Of a stretch of 64,000 bases of DNA, positions 23,901 to 33,330 are shown piece after piece. This DNA is from Neoceratodus forsteri. Taxonomy: Eukaryota; Chordata; Ceratodontiformes; Ceratodontidae. The translations under genes and the position numbers were made by a program. The DNA lies in the NCBI GenBank assembly GCA_016271365.2, contig CM057456.1, positions 1,398,751,001 through 1,398,815,000 of the forward strand, in the 5' to 3' direction. The number at the start of each line of letters is the position of its first letter. Within the stretch, counting starts at the first letter, position 1. Under the pieces are notes generated by a model that worked only from the letters and a program-made list of their open reading frames with translations, searched no databases and had not been told where the DNA came from.

Positions 23901-25688
23901 CCTTTGGGGTGGAGACACTGTACTCTGCAATACATGTGTAGAAGCCAGTGACCAATCAGATCAGTGAGACCTGCCCTGAAAGCACAGGCTTCAAGTTATA
24001 CACTCCAGGGGCTGGATTTTCAAACCCCCCAAAATTGACACAGGTGTAGGGGAAAACTGGCATGAGTGGGGATTCACTTGTGGAGATGCAGTTTTTCCTG
24101 CAGGTGCCCCATTTTCAAAGCCAGAGTCAGTTTATGACTGGCTCCATGATTTATGGCAGCTTGAGGCCATTTTTGGGTACAGCTGCATCAAAATGTTACA
24201 CCTGGTTGGACCCCCGCAGCTGTGCCTGCCACCCATGCAGAGTATGGTTTGAAGAGACAAATGTCCACAGATGTGGAACAGTTATAATGCAATGGTGGCT
24301 GTGGCATAAAGTGTAATCACAGAATGGACAAAAATCAGGCTCCAAGGATTTTCTCTTATGCCCTCCTCCCCCCGGTGCTTACAGCTGGGATTCCCAGGAG
24401 CATGTACACATGCAAAATGTGCTTGCACTCTTGTGTCACTCGGCATTCACCCATCAACAATCACCTCTGACTGAACTGCCAGCTATGCTCACCCACATGG
24501 TGGTACTGCAGAACAGTCTGCTGCCCTCACTCCTCAAAGGAGGAGGGATTTCTGTGAGATGCTCGGTTCTGCCCCATCCAGCCAGTCCCCAACATCCAGA
24601 GCACATTCCTGAACCCAAGTCACCTGTATTGCGAGCAGCAGCCCTGTCATTGTACTGACTAGCCAGCCCTGACCGCCCATCGATAATTACGAAATGAGAG
24701 ACCAATCAGTAGTCACTGTGGGAGATATGCTGCTTTAGTTAATATAGAAGATTTTCTGGTCAATCATTTTACATAAATAAACAAATATCTTGACTAGTGC
24801 TATAGTGCAAACTGCAAACAGTAGCTCTCTACTTGCATATGTTCATCAGCAGCAGCATCACCTTTTATTTATCCACGGTCTCTGGGAACCCAATCAGAGC
24901 ACATTACAAAAACATTACAAAAACTATTCATAAGGCAACCGAAAACAGTTTCATACAAAGTATACATACACAACAGAATAGTACCTGCACCTAGCAATCA
25001 GTAAGCCATCCACTTTCATCAATTTTGTTTATTTATCCCAAAGCCTCCTAAAAGGTATTCAGTATCATCAACTTTATTTAACTATGGTCACCGAGAACCC
25101 AATTGGAGCACATTACAAAAACTATTCATTAAACAACCAAACATTACAGTTTAACGCCAAGTATAACCATAATGAGAGAATAGTACCCACACCTAGTAAT
25201 CAGCAAGATATCCCATATATTATTGATTACCTATATTGATCCCAAAAGCATCCCTAAAAACATGGCACTTGAGTAGTGTGTTAAATGCAGACACTGAAAT
25301 TGTAGACATCAATGCTTATTGCAGCAAATTCCATAATCTGGGAACTGCCACCAAAATGGATCTATTGCTAACACATTTCAGTCTGCACATTGGTATGACT
25401 AAAAAAAATGTTTGTGGTAGACCTCAGATGGCATGAAGGGGTATAGGCATCAAGTAGCTCAGCTCAACGAATGTCTCCTTCTAATACATTTTATATGTTC
25501 TCTTTATGCAGATGAAATATACCACTGAAGTCACAGAAATGGACAAGAATGCACAGCAAACCCTTCTGGAAGCCCTCTCTTCTGATAAGGATTGGTTACA
25601 AAAAGTGACCAGCCGCTTCATCCTTAGGGATTTCACAATTTTCATGGAGAAAACCATAAGGGCTATCCGTCACATTCAAAACACTTAA
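14900..25688 (+). CDS. IL6: Interleukin-6, copy A (five exons, exon 2 frameshifted)
   Basis: Secreted four-helix cytokine that signals through IL6R and gp130. Coding exons are 14900-14915, 15020-15227, 20233-20346, 20467-20613 and 25512-25688, all with GT donors and AG acceptors. Exons 3 and 4 are 114 and 147 nt, the same as I recall for human IL6, with phase-0 joints. Cysteine spacing C-x5-C in exon 3 and C-x9-C across exons 3/4 match the two IL-6 disulfides. Exon 5 ends with 'SDKDWLQKVTSRFILRDF' and 'FMEKTIRAIRH', the family signature. Exon 2 lacks one G (four Gs at 15120-15123; copy B has five), so the frame hits a stop at 15184-15186. As sequenced it would give no cytokine unless the base is an assembly error. 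Introns 2 and 4 are each about 5 kb. Confidence 0.93.
15020..15227 (+). pseudogene. IL6: IL6-A exon 2 with 1-nt deletion
   Basis: The acceptor 'ttcttttcag' ends at 15019 and a donor gtgaga starts at 15228. The exon encodes the hydrophobic signal peptide ('ALAVLIASLASLPPS'), the start of the mature protein ('VPVPD') and helix A. It is 208 nt against 209 in copy B. The loss is one G of a run at 15120-15123, after which the reading becomes unrelated and stops at 15184. Downstream bases in the original frame still encode helix A ('DWLSLAQLIHYQSDRLKTQ'). Confidence 0.85.
15403..15852. repeat. Copy-A-only segment flanked by AGTGGGGA
   Basis: Direct repeats AGTGGGGA at 15403-15410 and 15845-15852 bracket about 434 bases that are absent from copy B, where one AGTGGGGA remains (about 58630). 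The 442-base difference is exactly one repeat plus the interior, the signature of a deletion between short repeats in copy B. No gene is seen inside. Confidence 0.75.
15939..15961. repeat. (CA)n microsatellite
   Basis: A CA dinucleotide run in IL6-A intron 2. The copy B equivalent (58733-58759) is longer. Confidence 0.95.
15962..17600. other. IL6-A intron 2, no recognised element
   Basis: AT-rich intronic DNA. It includes a T-run next to a G-run near 16160-16180. Positions 16007-16012 hold the empty site that corresponds to the DNA-transposon-like insertion at 58808 in copy B. No coding signal was found. Confidence 0.5.
17605..17795 (+). mobile_element. MIR/L2-type SINE-like fragment (copy A)
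   Basis: The phrases 'ggggttaagtgacttgctca', 'gagtcatacag', 'gaatcaaactcaggtctg' and 'cctctaggttatactgcc' match the style of the conserved 3' half of MIR/L2-related SINEs. It is present in copy B at about 61330-61515. The 5' head and A/B boxes are not identified. Confidence 0.6.
18315..18954 (+). mobile_element. DNA-transposon-like element with terminal palindrome (copy A)
   Basis: The left end is a 146-bp imperfect palindrome (18315-18460) whose arms read 'tagtgtatggttgct' and, inverted, 'tagtatatggttgct'. The right end 'aaccatataata' (18943-18954) is the inverse of the left terminus with 10 of 12 matches, giving terminal inverted repeats for a 640-bp element. A second hairpin with 19-bp perfect arms (18827-18845 and 18860-18878) lies inside. 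There is no transposase, so it is non-autonomous. It is present in copy B (about 62033-62672). The superfamily is not identified. Confidence 0.6.
18827..18878. repeat. 19-bp perfect hairpin
   Basis: The arms 18827-18845 and 18860-18878 are exact reverse complements around a 14-base loop. In copy B (about 62549-62600) one arm has a single change. It lies within the 18315-18954 element near its right end. Confidence 0.85.
18955..20232. other. IL6-A intron 2, 3' part
   Basis: AT-rich intronic DNA with T-runs (about 19102). At 19205 the match to copy B ends. A purine-rich stretch lies near 19870-20000. No coding or clear repeat signal is seen. Confidence 0.5.
20233..20346 (+). CDS. IL6: IL6-A exon 3
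   Basis: 114 nt, phase 0 at both ends, preceded by 'tttccag' and followed by gtatga. It encodes 38 residues with 'LCDKEAVCDNSMEILMHNN' (first cysteine pair, C-x5-C), 'LDLPGITREDGC' and 'SGFNK'. This covers the end of the AB loop and the third IL-6 cysteine. Confidence 0.95.
20467..20613 (+). CDS. IL6: IL6-A exon 4
   Basis: 147 nt, phase 0, bounded by 'actcag' and gtatgt. It encodes 49 residues beginning 'EKCLQKISSSLYEYVTYLQ', with the fourth conserved cysteine and helix B, and running to 'TTRHLADAVKMV' in the helix C region. Confidence 0.95.
20836..21000 (-). mobile_element. Repeat fragment, LINE/SINE or DNA element tail
   Basis: The sequence 'ttttattggaccaacatag' followed by 'aagctttcgga' and 'cttcctcagagac' is, in reverse, the kind of repeat tail ('ctgaggaagg ... 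ggtccaataaaa') seen widely in vertebrate genomes. The family is not identified. Confidence 0.4.
21001..24855. other. IL6-A intron 4, mostly unassigned
   Basis: A long intron segment. A G-rich stretch at about 21460-21720 and a C/T-rich one at about 22845-22960 give spurious open frames. No exon-like frame with splice sites or a known domain was found, and no clear transposon ends were recognised by eye. Confidence 0.5.
24856..25260. repeat. Tandem pair, ~210-bp units
   Basis: Two diverged head-to-tail units begin at 24856 ('catcaccttttatttat') and 25066 ('catcaactttatttaac'). Both contain 'cccaat..gagcacattac', 'actattcat', 'gaatagtacc' and 'cacctag.aatcag' in the same order. The unit looks like a LINE or SINE 3' region. 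It lies in IL6-A intron 4 just before exon 5. Confidence 0.7.
25512..25688 (+). CDS. IL6: IL6-A exon 5 (last coding exon)
   Basis: The acceptor 'tttatgcag' ends at 25511 and the stop TAA is at 25686-25688, giving 58 residues. It contains 'LLEALSSDKDWLQKVTSRF' and 'ILRDFTIFMEKTIRAIRHI', the helix D region that contacts gp130 and IL6R in known IL-6 structures. It is the most family-diagnostic exon in the window. Confidence 0.96.
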   Translation: MKYTTEVTEMDKNAQQTLLEALSSDKDWLQKVTSRFILRDFTIFMEKTIRAIRHIQNT

Positions 25689-26006
25689 ATTAAGATATAA
25701 GAACTTTAAGAATGAGAACGTTTTAGTTCAAGGATCTTTGTAAACCTAATTACAGTAGTGCAGCTACTCATGTTGTTCTACATTAGAAATGAGTGTATTA
25801 CACATTGTAAACCAGTTAAGTATTATAAATTAAGTATTTATTGTTCAGGCAGACTTTTATTTATAGTATTTATTGAATTTTAAACTATAGTTTCATAATT
25901 TGGAATGTCTATTATTTTCATTTCAAATGAATTGCGTTATATTATTTGATATCTAATTTATTAAAACACTGCATTGTTTTGTTAGTAAATTATAACTTTT
26001 AATAAA
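25689..26006 (+). promoter_or_regulatory. IL6: IL6-A 3' UTR with AU-rich elements and poly(A) signal
   Basis: Several ATTTA cores occur at about 25830-25880 ('agtatttattg', 'tttatttatagtatttattg') and further AT-rich sequence near 25955. AATAAA is at 26001-26006. AU-rich elements of this kind destabilise IL6 mRNA in mammals, and the same role is inferred here. Confidence 0.75.
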
Positions 26007-26039
26007 ATGGTGCTTTAAGTATTGTTTTGTTACGTTCCT

Positions 26040-28120
26040 TATTAAATTCACCATGTGTTGCTGCTGACATTTCAGAACACTCAGATTCTCCAGGTGCCTC
26101 CACCTCTCCAGTCTGTCCTCTCTACTGGCCAACCTACACAATACTATGGTTCCCCATCACAACACCCTCTGATGTGTATTATGCCCTTAGAAATTTTCAT
26201 TCAAAATTTACTGCTGTCTGGGACAAATGTGCCACTCTGTTGAAGGCTTGAGGTAAAGACTCCCACCTCCCATGTGTCTCATATAAGCTTATTGTCTGCT
26301 TCAAAATTCTGAACCCTGCTTCACACCCCCACAAAGCCTCTGGCTCTCTAGTGGGCCTAGCAACAACTCTGGAGCAATGGTACAAAAGCTACCATGCTGG
26401 TCAATTCTGAATACTTCACTTTGAGCCTCCAGAATAACCTTAACAACTCATTCAAACTCTGGAAGGTCATCGACTTACAGTCTGATCCCCTTATAGCAAA
26501 CCACTCTGATAAACTAGGCAATTCTATCATTTCCAACCCCGCCAATAGGAAAATTATTCCAAGAGTATTGTTAGGGAGGACCCAATTTAAAACTGGTCTA
26601 TGGGGAACCTTAAATTATACTTTTATTGTCTTACTCAGTTTACAAAGCACTACTTGAATGAGAATGGGGGGGACACATGCCCCCCCTGTATATGAGAATG
26701 AGGGCTCTGTGGCAAAAGTTGCTTCCTCTTTCAATTACTTTCTTGTCACCTGTATGCTTTCACTGCTCCCTTCCATTTCCTCATCAATCCCATCTCCTCC
26801 TCCTCCTCCTCCTCTGCTCCTTCTTGCCTACCTTTACTGCTGCTGCCCCATCTACTCTGTTGTACTGCAAGTATAACAGTGCAGATGGAATTGATCCAAA
26901 GCTCCTACCTCTCAGTTCCTGCCAAAGTCCCAGGTGCTTGAAGAAGGAAAGCAATTCTTCCCCTTCAAAAAGAAGGCAACCCTTCCTCTCCTAGTAACTA
27001 CTACTCTATCTCACTCATCAGTTATCATAGCACTGGCTAAGGTTCAAGAACAGCTTATGCTCTCCCGGTTCTCATTTCTTAACTCCTCTTCTTTCCTCAG
27101 CACCAAGGCAGTCAGGTTGTATGAATACCCACACCGTAGTCTCCTCATCCCTCAGGCTGACTGAGCCTATCCTAAAGAAAATAGTTCAGGACTTACTACG
27201 TCTGCTATCATTGTGAACCTTGGCAAAGGTTTTGATTCTGTTGCACTCTTACTCAACATTTTGACAAGTTACGTAGGCATAGTTGCTCTGACATCTTTGT
27301 TAGGTGGTTTAGCTCCTACCTGCAAGACAAGTCCCAAGCAGTCCTTGTAATAGATTCTCTTTATCCTCCTCTCCCAACTGGGTCAGGTGGTTCTCCAAGG
27401 CTCCAATATGGGCCCAATTCTTCTTGATTTTCCTGAACAATATCACCAAGGACTGGGACTCCTCACAAACTAAAATGTATGTAGATATTACTGTGCATTT
27501 TGCCAGTGGACCCTCACCCCCAGAATCATCAGCACAGCTCCAGCTGCACTTTGACAGCAATTATACTGATTTTGTGCAGGGCCACATCAGAATCCAATGC
27601 TGCTTCTGTGCAGGACCATGATAACATCCCATGCTGATTCTGTGTAGGACTATGTCAGCATATAATGATAGTTTGGTACTAATCCTCTTACCCACAATGC
27701 CAACAATGTCTCCATCAGCTTTAGCACCAAGCTAGAAATGGCCGAGTTCCAGCCCTACGTGGTCCTGACTGGATGACATTCCCTTTTAGTACCTGGGTGT
27801 CATGGTAGCATCACCTCAACTTTATCAGTCACGTGCAGTAGATGTCATCCACAAGAAAGCTCTACTACAAGGCAAGCATGCTATATCAGAAAAAGTCTTC
27901 ACCCCCCAGCCTCTCACAAGATTATTGCTAAACTGAGCCATCTACTGGAACATAGTTAATGTCACTGCCTCCATAGCCACCCTGGTCACATTCACCTTAT
28001 CCTTAGCAGTCCTCCCCATGCTCACACTATTCCTTGTATTCCAGTCTCTCCCCTCCAAGGTGGGGAAAGTCACCTCTCTCCCTGCATTTATTTTCTATCC
28101 AAATTCTAATTTGGTTTCCT
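26040..28120 (+). mobile_element. Ancient LINE remnant (jockey/L2-like), heavily decayed
   Basis: Plus-strand coding traces in shifting frames: 'SDVYYALRNFHSKF' (about 26170), 'HRSLLIPQAD' (about 27140), 'VNLGKGFDSVALL' (about 27213, RT A-motif position) and 'WFSSYLQDKSQAVLV' (about 27310). Further on are a 'GSNMGPILLDFLNNI' like block (about 27400) and 'YLGVMV' near 27793. A (TCC)n run lies at about 26795. No frame is intact. The element starts right behind the IL6-A poly(A) site. Confidence 0.55.
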
Positions 28121-28131
28121 GCCTTGCTATC

Positions 28132-28759
28132 CAGTGTTGGGGAGCAACTAATTACTGTCATATTATTACCTTTTAGCAACTAGTAATAGTAATACATTTT
28201 TTTTAAATAACTGTAACAATAAGACTACTCTACTTTCCTAAACGTAGCCAGTTAGTGTAATATAAATTTTAAGTTGGAATCAGTTGTCCTTCCATGATTG
28301 TATTCTTACACAATTTATCAGCCCCAGGTAAAGATGCACCAAATGCAGGACTTATATGCATCTGGTATTTAAACATAGTTTGCACAGACTTAGTTTTCTT
28401 GAGTAAAATTCACATTTATATCTAAAGAAGATATCTAGGGAAAGTTAGTTAGTTTGTTTTTGTTGACCGGGTAAGCGCAGTAGACAAATCCTCCCTTTTT
28501 TCAGGCACGTCCTGGGGTAGAGGGATACAGATGAATGCCAACTGACCTTGAACCAGATTAAGCTGTTGGTGGTATTTTTAGTTAAAGTAATATAAATTAA
28601 CATAAAAATAATATGCAGTACTATTACCAGTTACTTTTTACTTTATGTTACTTTATATTACTTTCAAAAAATACTAATAAGCAACTGTCATGTATTATAT
28701 TTTTAAAGTAAACATTAACTGTAAGATATTATATTTCAAACATAACTTATTCAGCACTG
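28132..28759. mobile_element. hAT-like non-autonomous element, degraded
   Basis: The left end 'cagtgttggggagcaacta' has the form of a terminal repeat widespread among vertebrate hAT-type elements. The right end, inverted, is 'cagtgctgaataagttatg'. Inside, 'agtaatagtaa' and 'gttactttttactttatgt' type sequences are partly mirrored. The 8 flanking bases on each side agree at only 4 positions, so a target-site duplication is unproven. Confidence 0.45.
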
Positions 28760-29505
28760 CTGCCCACCTTTTCTAACTCCCTTTAAAATCTATGACTATC
28801 CCTCCTCCCTCCCTCCCTGTAAGGCCGCTGCTGGGCAGGCAGCCTTCACTTATAAGGCTTTTCTTTAAACTGTGCCTCGCTCTGCTCTTCCTCATCCTCC
28901 TTCCCTCTCCATCTGAATGCTCTGCAAATACACTACTCTCACTTTTTCCCATACCTACCCCCAGCTCTTCCCTTATCCGTTGCCATCTATCCTACCCCTG
29001 TATACAGCCCATCACACCCTATGCCTCCCTACCTAGCCCCCACTCAACTTTATCTGGAGGCTGCATATGATGTACCTGTTGCTGTAGTATAGTCTATTGC
29101 TAAATTATCCATGTATACCATCTGTAATTAAGGATTTTATATCTATTTGTGGTCTTGTCTGCATGTCACAACTATGTTTTAACATATACACAAATACATA
29201 TTCTGATTCCTTCCACTTTATATCTGGTCCCTCGGTAACTGTCCCTTCTTCCATTGTGAAAAATTTACAGTATGCTTACTGGAGATAACAAAGTGCTGCA
29301 TCAGCATTTGGACTGTAAATACAAAGTTTTTTTTCCATCCTTGTTTCCCTCCCTAATTTCTAAGGATTTGCTTTCCCAATGGATCTAGATTTTTTGCAAT
29401 GTTACATCTGCATATATCTTGCCTCATAACTTGCTAAATATATTAGTGATGTAGTCTATTACACAGTTAATGAAGAAACTGACTTGTAGTTGTAATAAAG
29501 TTAAG
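28760..29505. other. Unassigned interval
   Basis: A C/T-rich stretch to about 29060 and AT-rich DNA after it. The open frame at 28792-29070 is low-complexity and has no domain. Nothing supported is seen. Confidence 0.5.
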
Positions 29506-29509
29506 TTAG

Positions 29510-31440
29510 CATGCTGATGTTAATATTACACTTGAGGACATGAAATCAGCCATTGAAGCAATTAGAAAAAAAAAGCACCAAGCTCTAATTAAATTCCTGT
29601 AGAATTTGTTAAGGCACATTTGTCCTTGTGGATCCCCACATTAACTAATGTTTTCAACTTATGTATTAAACAGAACTTTATACCACACTGCAGGACAAAT
29701 AATTCCAAATAATAATAACAATAACAAAAGATTAACCAATGACACTACCACTTACAGTAAGATCAGTTCACTGAACTGCGTTTACAAAATTGTTGCTGAG
29801 ATTATGCAGATTAGGTTAGAAAATAAACAGAGGAAAATTGTGTTTTGGTAGGTTGCAGGCTGACTTTAGAAACAATTGTTCTACAATTGTGTACTATTAT
29901 ATAGTACATCATCTTGTTGAGAAATATATACTATATAAAATGACAACATTCTATGTAGCTTTTATTGATTTAAAGTCTGCCTTTGACACTTTATAAAGAA
30001 TTTGCTATGGGAGAGTTTGGTAGACTTAAATGTAGAAAGCTGGATTTACTTTGTATTTATAAATTATACAGTGGTATTTAAGTGTAGGTCACATCTTGCT
30101 AGATAAAAAAGTAATCAATTTAAGACCAAATTAGAGGTATGACAGGGCTGTGCACTTGTGCTGATTCTGTTTAACCTCTATATTAATAAAACCCATGATA
30201 TGTTTGATTAGCCACATTTTACTGTATTCACCTTTAATCTTTAGTAACCCATGTGCAGTATTGGCCTATGCTGTGACCTGGTTTTATTAGCTGCCTCTCC
30301 TATTTGTCTCTAAATTCTAAATTGATCATTAACATTAAAAGGTAGGGTAATTTTCTTTGGGGACAAGTAAAGAGATTTTTTCTTGGAAAATTAATAACAT
30401 ACCATAAGATTAGGTAAAAAAAAATTCTTGCTTAGGATTCACATTTAGGCATAACTTAAAATGGGCAAAACATTTTAATATGACAATTAGCCAGGCAAAA
30501 TTAGCTACTGCCTAGTCAATTACTGTAACATTTAATACTACATGCAGTGGACACGCATTGGGACTAGCTCTTCCTGCTGTGTAGTCTAAACAGTACACAG
30601 TTATTCTGTGGAGATTTGGGGTTATAAAGTTCATGAAAGCCTGGAGAAAATTTAAAATAATCATTTTAAGTCTTTACTTAGAATCTCTCCCTCTTTACGT
30701 TCTGCCTATGTTAGAAAAAACAACTGGTCAAACTTAGATTATATTCTATTGTAACCTATAGAATTAAGCTACTGAGTAAGATTAAATAAGATGCATTAGT
30801 CCCACCTACCTAAGGTCTGCTTATATAAGAATGTTAGTAAATACAAAAAGCATTTTTCCCCATGATTTAAATGTGTTATTGAGCAACTAAAATTCTGTGT
30901 GTGCAAAATCTATGGATGTACTTTATGCAAGATATTGTGATTAACAAAAATTATATCAAAATTATTAAGCATCATTTGTTTGATAAATTGTAGATATCCA
31001 TGAATCTACATTTCCTCTTGCTTTGCAAACATAAAAGTAGTTAAATAGATTTTAATCTTATTTATCATTGCTTAGTTCTCATGAAAATCAAGGAATACTG
31101 ACCCTGTTTAGATTTCATCTTTTCATTTTCAAAATGTTGGGAAAATGCTATAATAACAATAATTTAATTATAGTAGATTTCTTTACTGAATGTGGAACTA
31201 ATAATCTCCTATACTAAAACTGGTACAGTAAATTTCGAATTAAATATCCCTTGGATTTTTGGTTCATTATTATTTGTCCCTAGAAGAAGTAGCAGACTTT
31301 TTACTGACCCCTGTTGATTCAAATATGGCTAAAAGTTGTCAATTTCTGAGAATGGGTCAAAGAATTAGGATTCATTAAAAAGGGTATGTATGAAGTTCTG
31401 TGAGAGTCTCTAATTTTAATGTATTCTTGCTGCAATACTT
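29510..31440 (+). mobile_element. Ancient LINE remnant, different clade from CR1
   Basis: Coding traces run through many stops: 'TLEDMKSAIEAIRKKKAP' (about 29530), 'VYKIVAEIMQIRLEN' (about 29785), 'FYVAFIDLKSAFDTL' (29949-29993, RT catalytic Asp motif), 'QGCALVLILFNLYIN' (about 30140) and 'KWAKHFNMTISQAKLATA' (about 30460). The 'QGC.L.P.LFNLYIN' style differs from the GVPQGS of CR1/L2 and points to another LINE clade, which I cannot name with confidence. A tail-like 'agacaaataaacatttttta' follows near 31622. Confidence 0.6.
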
Positions 31441-33330
31441 AACCTGATGGAAAATGTTTTGACAGTTGTTTCTGTAACATTTATGTGAAGATTTTGTTTT
31501 TGAAGATACCCTGATTTGTGAAGTTTGAACTGACTGAATGAGTGTCACTGTTAATGCATGTGTTTTTCCTTTCTATTTTTCTATTTTTGTCTGTTTGTAA
31601 CTTGTAAAAGCTCTAGTAGTCAGACAAATAAACATTTTTTAAGCTGAATAAATTTCAAAGTATTTTTCTTTTCATATCGTGATATTAAAGCACCCTAACT
31701 AAACTATCGTGTTGCTACTGAATTCTTCGATTGGTGCTTTTTGATGCTTATATGTATGCTAAATATTGTTTTTTTAACAGCATGTAATACTTTGTCTGCA
31801 CATATGTAGCTGCACATTCTCAAAAATTAAATCATCATTCACTTTTGTGATATTGGTTTATTTTGCCATCACTGATTTGTTATTTGTCCTCTGTAACCCC
31901 ATCCTAGGTAACATAGGAAATGGGCTTTGCCTTATTGTCACTTATCCAGTCAACACTTTTCAAATAAATACATACATAACATTAAATGCATGTTAAAAAC
32001 AGAGAAAAGAGTTAGAATTAATACTCCAATCATAAGTCTTCTTCAGGAATAATATTTAAAGGAACACACAAGCACAATCATTAAAGAGGTAGAAAGAAAG
32101 TAGGGCTAATAATATGTGGGGAAGGAAGATAGGAGGGTGAATCTTAGAGGAAACGTAACAAGGAGCAAGTTAAGAATAGAAGCCAGTAAACAAAATGGAG
32201 TGGATGAGGAAGAGGGAGTGACGTGACTTGATCCATTGCTGTAGAGGAGGGCTTAAAAATGTCAACTTATGTTAGCCTTGAAATAAGAACCTTTACACTC
32301 ACTTGGACTTGTAAACTATTAAATCATTTGTTGCATGTTTAAACCAGAGAGAGTTGGCTTGTGCGTGTGTCTTTACATTGTATTTCAATGAATGCGGTGT
32401 GAGTGAGGGGGAGGGGTCAACAGTAGGGTGGGTGTGGCTCATATTTTTTTTTATGTTTAGTGGGTTTGTTTAGTTAACTGTTTCTCAGGTTACCATAAGC
32501 CAAGTGGCACCAGCCCCTATACATATCTTCTCCTTCAGACAGGTTCATCAGCTCCACTATTTCTTTGACCCACAGCTTTCCCTGCAGTGGAAGCTGACTG
32601 CTACAGTTTGCTTGGGATCTTAAGATAGATAAGGGAATGGACATATGACCCAGCGTTAGGTGTCACATGGGGGCAGATTCAGTGTGTTAAGCTGAACAGG
32701 TGCCCTAGATTGAAAAGGGATGGTGGGTGGATTTCTTGGGGCTGACCGGAGGAGAAGGATCAAGGTTTTACCAAAGGATGCTCTCCTTGTCTGGGGAGGG
32801 AGGGAGTGCAATGCCATTACAGCAGTACCCCCTAGGTGACTTAAGGTGGAACTTCTGGTAAGCATGCCTAATGGGAGGGAAGAAAGTGGCTGATGCCATG
32901 TGGCAGCATGCTCTGACATGTCCATTCATGGATTTTCATGCATGGTATCACAGATCTGATGTCTCAAGGGTGAGGCAATTGGAAGTAGGGAAAATGGTCT
33001 CAGCAGCTGTAGATGATTGTTCCTGGTACTTCTAGGCCTTTCTCTTTTCCACAACCTGGCAGGTGACCACTGTTGGGGATACATCTCTCCACCCACCCCA
33101 CGGGGGCAAACTCTGTGGAGGGCCAATGGCATAGGCTGGCAGGGGCATAGGTTCCATGGACTATATATGGACTCTAGAAGGGGTTGGTGGATAGGGATAG
33201 AAGAAATTGACAAGTAAGTACAAATAACAAAAAGGATGGCATCAGTTTTCCACTCTGCCTGATTCAAATTCCAAGGGAGCTCCCTGATAGCAGGGTACAG
33301 ATAGCCAGTGGACCAGCTGACCCTTCTCCT
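31441..33330. other. Unassigned interval
   Basis: AT-rich to about 32400, then more balanced. The open frames in 32650-33363 lack domains and lie opposite the start of the following LINE. This may include a 5' UTR or ORF1 remnant of that LINE, but no motif supports it. Confidence 0.4.
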
